From IMG/VR virus record IMGVR_UViG_3300032805_000104, positions 1 to 26,083 of that record: DNA of 26,083 bases; one strand, written 5' to 3'. The stretch's first letter is position 1. The number at the start of each line of letters is the position of its first letter. Made by a program: the position numbers and the translations under genes. Under the pieces are notes generated by a model. That model was not told the origin of the DNA, did no database searches, and was given only the letters and a program-made list of their open reading frames with translations. Of this stretch, positions 23,644-26,083 are shown one piece after another. Origin of the DNA: a virus.

Positions 23644-26083
23644 TTTTACTTATAGCGGCTCTACTGATGTTGTTGCGTGTTTTCTATTCTGCCGCCGAGA
23701 TGTATTTCGAGCGCGACTTGCCGCGATGCACATGGCGAGGATTGCTGCTCTCGATGGCGATCTTCGGACTGTGCTGCTCAGTGTTCGGCCAAGAGGTTCG
23801 CGTGGATATTCCAGTGCAGACCAGCGGGCCGATTGTACCGGTAACGGGCGGTCCATTGCCGCAGGCTCTCTGGGTTGCAAATGCGAAGGTAGCGCTCTGC
23901 ACGCACCCGCAAGCGAGCCTGAGTGCATGCCAGGCGAATCCGCTGCCTACATTCACCGATTCAACAGGTGCTATTTCCTGCAATGCGTCAACGCCGCTGG
24001 TGCAGTTGCCCGGCACGACCTGCACGGCCTCTCCGGGTACAACTGCGAATATCGGCTTCTGGTACGCGGGAGGCTTGTTCGATTACTACGTGACCAGCAG
24101 TTATGGAACTTATGGACCATTCACCGGCAATCTTGGCGTAACTGGAACTCCCATCGCGCCCAGCAGCGTGAATGTCAACGTACCAGGCATTTGGACCAAC
24201 ACACAGGCTAATGAATATCTCTACTCGACGCTGAACGGATGCAATCCCGGCACCGAGTTCCAGGCTACACAGAATAGCAACTTCATGACTGAAGGCATTT
24301 CGGGCTGCGTAGCTGTTCCCTCGGCGGCTACTTCATGGCAGCAGAACGGAATCGCGGGATATGCCGTGACATCTGCCGGCCCATCTAATCCGAGCTTGGG
24401 ACCTAACGCGGTGAGCGTCTATGGGCAGGCGCGGGGGCTTGTCACAAATGCCCACATTTGGGGCTTGAACATTGTCACGCAGGATCTAGTTGGAACCTCG
24501 CAGCGTATGGTGGGATTCGAGGATGACATCAATGTGGCTGGCACCCCTACTTACGTGAGTGGATTCCAGATCACCGGAAACGGAACTGGTACCCTTCCGC
24601 CTGGCGCGTCTGCGATCGAGGTTGAAAAGATTGCATCGAATTCGTGGGGAGAGGCTATCGCGACAGACGACGGAGCGGCGGGTACCGGATTAGTACTGGG
24701 CGCACAAGGTCTCACCGCCAATTCAAATTCTCAACTGATTGTTTTCACCAATAGGGATAGTGGCAACACGCCACATCAAGCATCTTTTTTTGTCGATCCT
24801 GCGGGGGTTCTCCATTACAACCCAGCGGCAGCGCAGAGTACCGCCGGTTTCGACACGAACAATATCTTGCTGACCGGCGCTCCTACCGGCAGCGTTGCCA
24901 TGGCGGATGGCACAGGGGCTAAATTCACATCGACGTCTGTACTATTCAAGCAACTTAATCCCTCTACGCCGGTTCTCGGTAAGGGAGGAAGCTACGGAGG
25001 ATGGACAGCAAATGCATTTGCTGCGCCTGGATTCACGAGCGACGGTACTCAGTTTGTGTTGACTGTGAGCCTTTGGAGTGTTGCCAACAGCAAATGGGCC
25101 ACTGCATTTTTTACTTCTCCGCTGACTGGATCGAATGCTCTCACTCAATGGACTTACGTTACCAACTCTTTGCAGACTCCGCAGGGAAGCGACTACATCA
25201 TCGGCAATGGTGACGTGAAGCATTGGGGGAGCCAATACTACTGGACCTATGATCACTATCCATCTGGTAGTTTAGGGAGCACACCTCTTTCAATCGCGAC
25301 GAGCAGCAATCTCACTTCCTGGTCAGTACTTTCAGGTGGCACGACTCCATCCGGTGCTTATGTTGATCCTGCTTTAGCGATCAACCCGAACGGCAATTTA
25401 GAGCTTTATGCGATGGATTCTAGCCGCGCGGGAGTGTGGCTCTGGACGACGACTAACGGAACGTCATGGAGCGGACCTACTGAGATTTTTACATTTCCAA
25501 GCTACTGTTCATTTTGCGGCGAACCATCGGTTTTCTATATTGGGACCGCAAGGTACCTTACTTTCGATAACTCTCCCAGCCCGCTCGCTACGAATGCCCG
25601 TTTTACGCAGATGGTTGTGAGCCCCGCTCAAAACACTACCTGGTATAATCTTGGGGACGTGAACCTTCCGCAGTCTGCATACTCGTGGCAAAGTGTTGAG
25701 GTATTCGATGCCGCTGAGATCGTCGCCGATACCGGAGACGGGTTGGGAAATATCCCCCGGATGCTGTTTGCGGGCGGAGATAATAACAGTACAACCGACA
25801 ACACGGATAGTTCGATCGGATATGCAATTAAACAGTCTTTGAGTGATGCCACTTTCTCGGGTCTCGGCTGCTATCCGGTGACATTCAGCGTTGGATCGAA
25901 TATCTACGGTGCCGACACATCGTTCTGCTGGAATCCAGCCACGCAAACGCTGACACCTAGCGCTGGATCAATCGCCCCATATTTCACGGTGGCTATCGGT
26001 GGAACAAACGAGGGAACATTATCTAGCGGAGGCGCTCAGACAGCGACGCTGGCGGGCAATGCGTATTACAGTAGTCCAAATTG
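23640..26083 (+). CDS. Tailspike-like protein, signal-like start, GH43-like propeller; 3' cut
   Basis: Open from GTG 23640 to the right edge, 814 codons, no stop. Start: GTG overlaps the previous stop (GTGA), with AGAGGG about six bases upstream. Residues 2-16 and 34-50 are hydrophobic; the second ends LCCSVFG before QEVRVDIP, like a signal-peptidase cut. Residues 73-162 form a Cys-rich, transthyretin-like beta domain with the DYYVTSSYGTYGPF end. Residues 445-740 look like a five-bladed propeller, each blade rich in aromatic strands; the acidic points NGD (D525), VDPAL (D576) and GEPSVFY (E628) match GH43/GH32-type placing. Likely a host-glycan-binding or glycan-cutting spike. An exported, membrane-linked tail part is odd. 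Domain calls are by pattern. Confidence 0.75.
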   Translation, partial: MILLIAALLMLLRVFYSAAEMYFERDLPRCTWRGLLLSMAIFGLCCSVFGQEVRVDIPVQTSGPIVPVTGGPLPQALWVANAKVALCTHPQASLSACQANPLPTFTDSTGAISCNASTPLVQLPGTTCTASPGTTANIGFWYAGGLFDYYVTSSYGTYGPFTGNLGVTGTPIAPSSVNVNVPGIWTNTQANEYLYSTLNGCNPGTEFQATQNSNFMTEGISGCVAVPSAATSWQQNGIAGYAVTSAGPSNPSLGPNAVSVYGQARGLVTNAHIWGLNIVTQDLVGTSQRMVGFEDDINVAGTPTYVSGFQITGNGTGTLPPGASAIEVEKIASNSWGEAIATDDGAAGTGLVLGAQGLTANSNSQLIVFTNRDSGNTPHQASFFVDPAGVLHYNPAAAQSTAGFDTNNILLTGAPTGSVAMADGTGAKFTSTSVLFKQLNPSTPVLGKGGSYGGWTANAFAAPGFTSDGTQFVLTVSLWSVANSKWATAFFTSPLTGSNALTQWTYVTNSLQTPQGSDYIIGNGDVKHWGSQYYWTYDHYPSGSLGSTPLSIATSSNLTSWSVLSGGTTPSGAYVDPALAINPNGNLELYAMDSSRAGVWLWTTTNGTSWSGPTEIFTFPSYCSFCGEPSVFYIGTARYLTFDNSPSPLATNARFTQMVVSPAQNTTWYNLGDVNLPQSAYSWQSVEVFDAAEIVADTGDGLGNIPRMLFAGGDNNSTTDNTDSSIGYAIKQSLSDATFSGLGCYPVTFSVGSNIYGADTSFCWNPATQTLTPSAGSIAPYFTVAIGGTNEGTLSSGGAQTATLAGNAYYSSPN

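Noticed and set aside
23726-24211. Rightward 161-codon ORF
   Set aside because: Lies in another frame inside the tailspike gene, whose own frame is open for 814 codons with coherent domains.
1-26083. tRNA, integrase, attachment site, insertion sequence or lysis cassette
   Set aside because: I looked for cloverleaf-like arms, recombinase motifs, terminal inverted repeats and endolysin motifs on both strands and saw none that I could support.

Overview
This window is the morphogenesis arm of a short-tailed (podovirus-like) double-stranded DNA phage or prophage. The evidence is a nearly unbroken rightward series: small terminase, large terminase, portal, scaffold-like protein, major capsid candidate, connector-like protein, a very large nozzle-like tail protein, a GNAT-like small internal protein, three Ala/Gly-rich proteins suited to ejection, and a tailspike that runs off the right edge. 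I see no sheath, baseplate or long tape-measure gene, and no integrase, lysis gene, replication gene, tRNA, CRISPR array or insertion sequence. GC is moderate (mid 50s by eye). The host cannot be read from the sequence. Protein style loosely recalls soil Acidobacteriota phage or prophage genes, but that is an impression only.

Layout. (1) Bases 1-466 are a leftward unit. A 50-residue ribbon-helix-helix (RHH) protein has a good sigma70-type promoter overlapping a near-palindrome. It is followed by a 24-codon leader ORF and a pentapeptide-repeat protein cut by the window edge. (2) Bases 493-4292, rightward: small terminase, a small beta-rich protein, a second RHH protein behind four GTTATAC boxes, large terminase, a membrane-anchored coiled-coil protein and a histidine-rich protein. 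(3) Bases 4293-7293: a structured 175-base leader, a virion-type protein, a GT-A-like glycosyltransferase, then five tiny overlapping genes, two of them with zinc-ribbon cysteines. (4) Bases 7283-15338: portal, scaffold-like protein, a 207-base leader, major capsid candidate, two proteins of unknown role, a connector-like protein and a small virion protein. (5) Bases 15350-26083: nozzle-like tail protein carrying a low-GC insert of repeated beta modules and a carbohydrate-binding-like domain, a fibronectin-like adaptor, the GNAT-like protein, three presumed internal or ejection proteins, and the tailspike.

Working together. Most neighbours abut or overlap by ATGA, GTGA, TTGA or TGATG junctions, so translation is probably coupled along long messages. 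Likely abundant virion proteins (starts 952, 4468, 11312, 14964) instead carry an AAGGAG Shine-Dalgarno 6-7 bases from the start. The two RHH proteins, each beside its own candidate operator, are the likeliest regulators in the window.

No stretch over 300 bases lacks a gene. The largest gaps (4293-4467 and 11105-11311) are described as leaders. Two real genes run off the window edges: the pentapeptide gene at the left and the 814-codon tailspike at the right.
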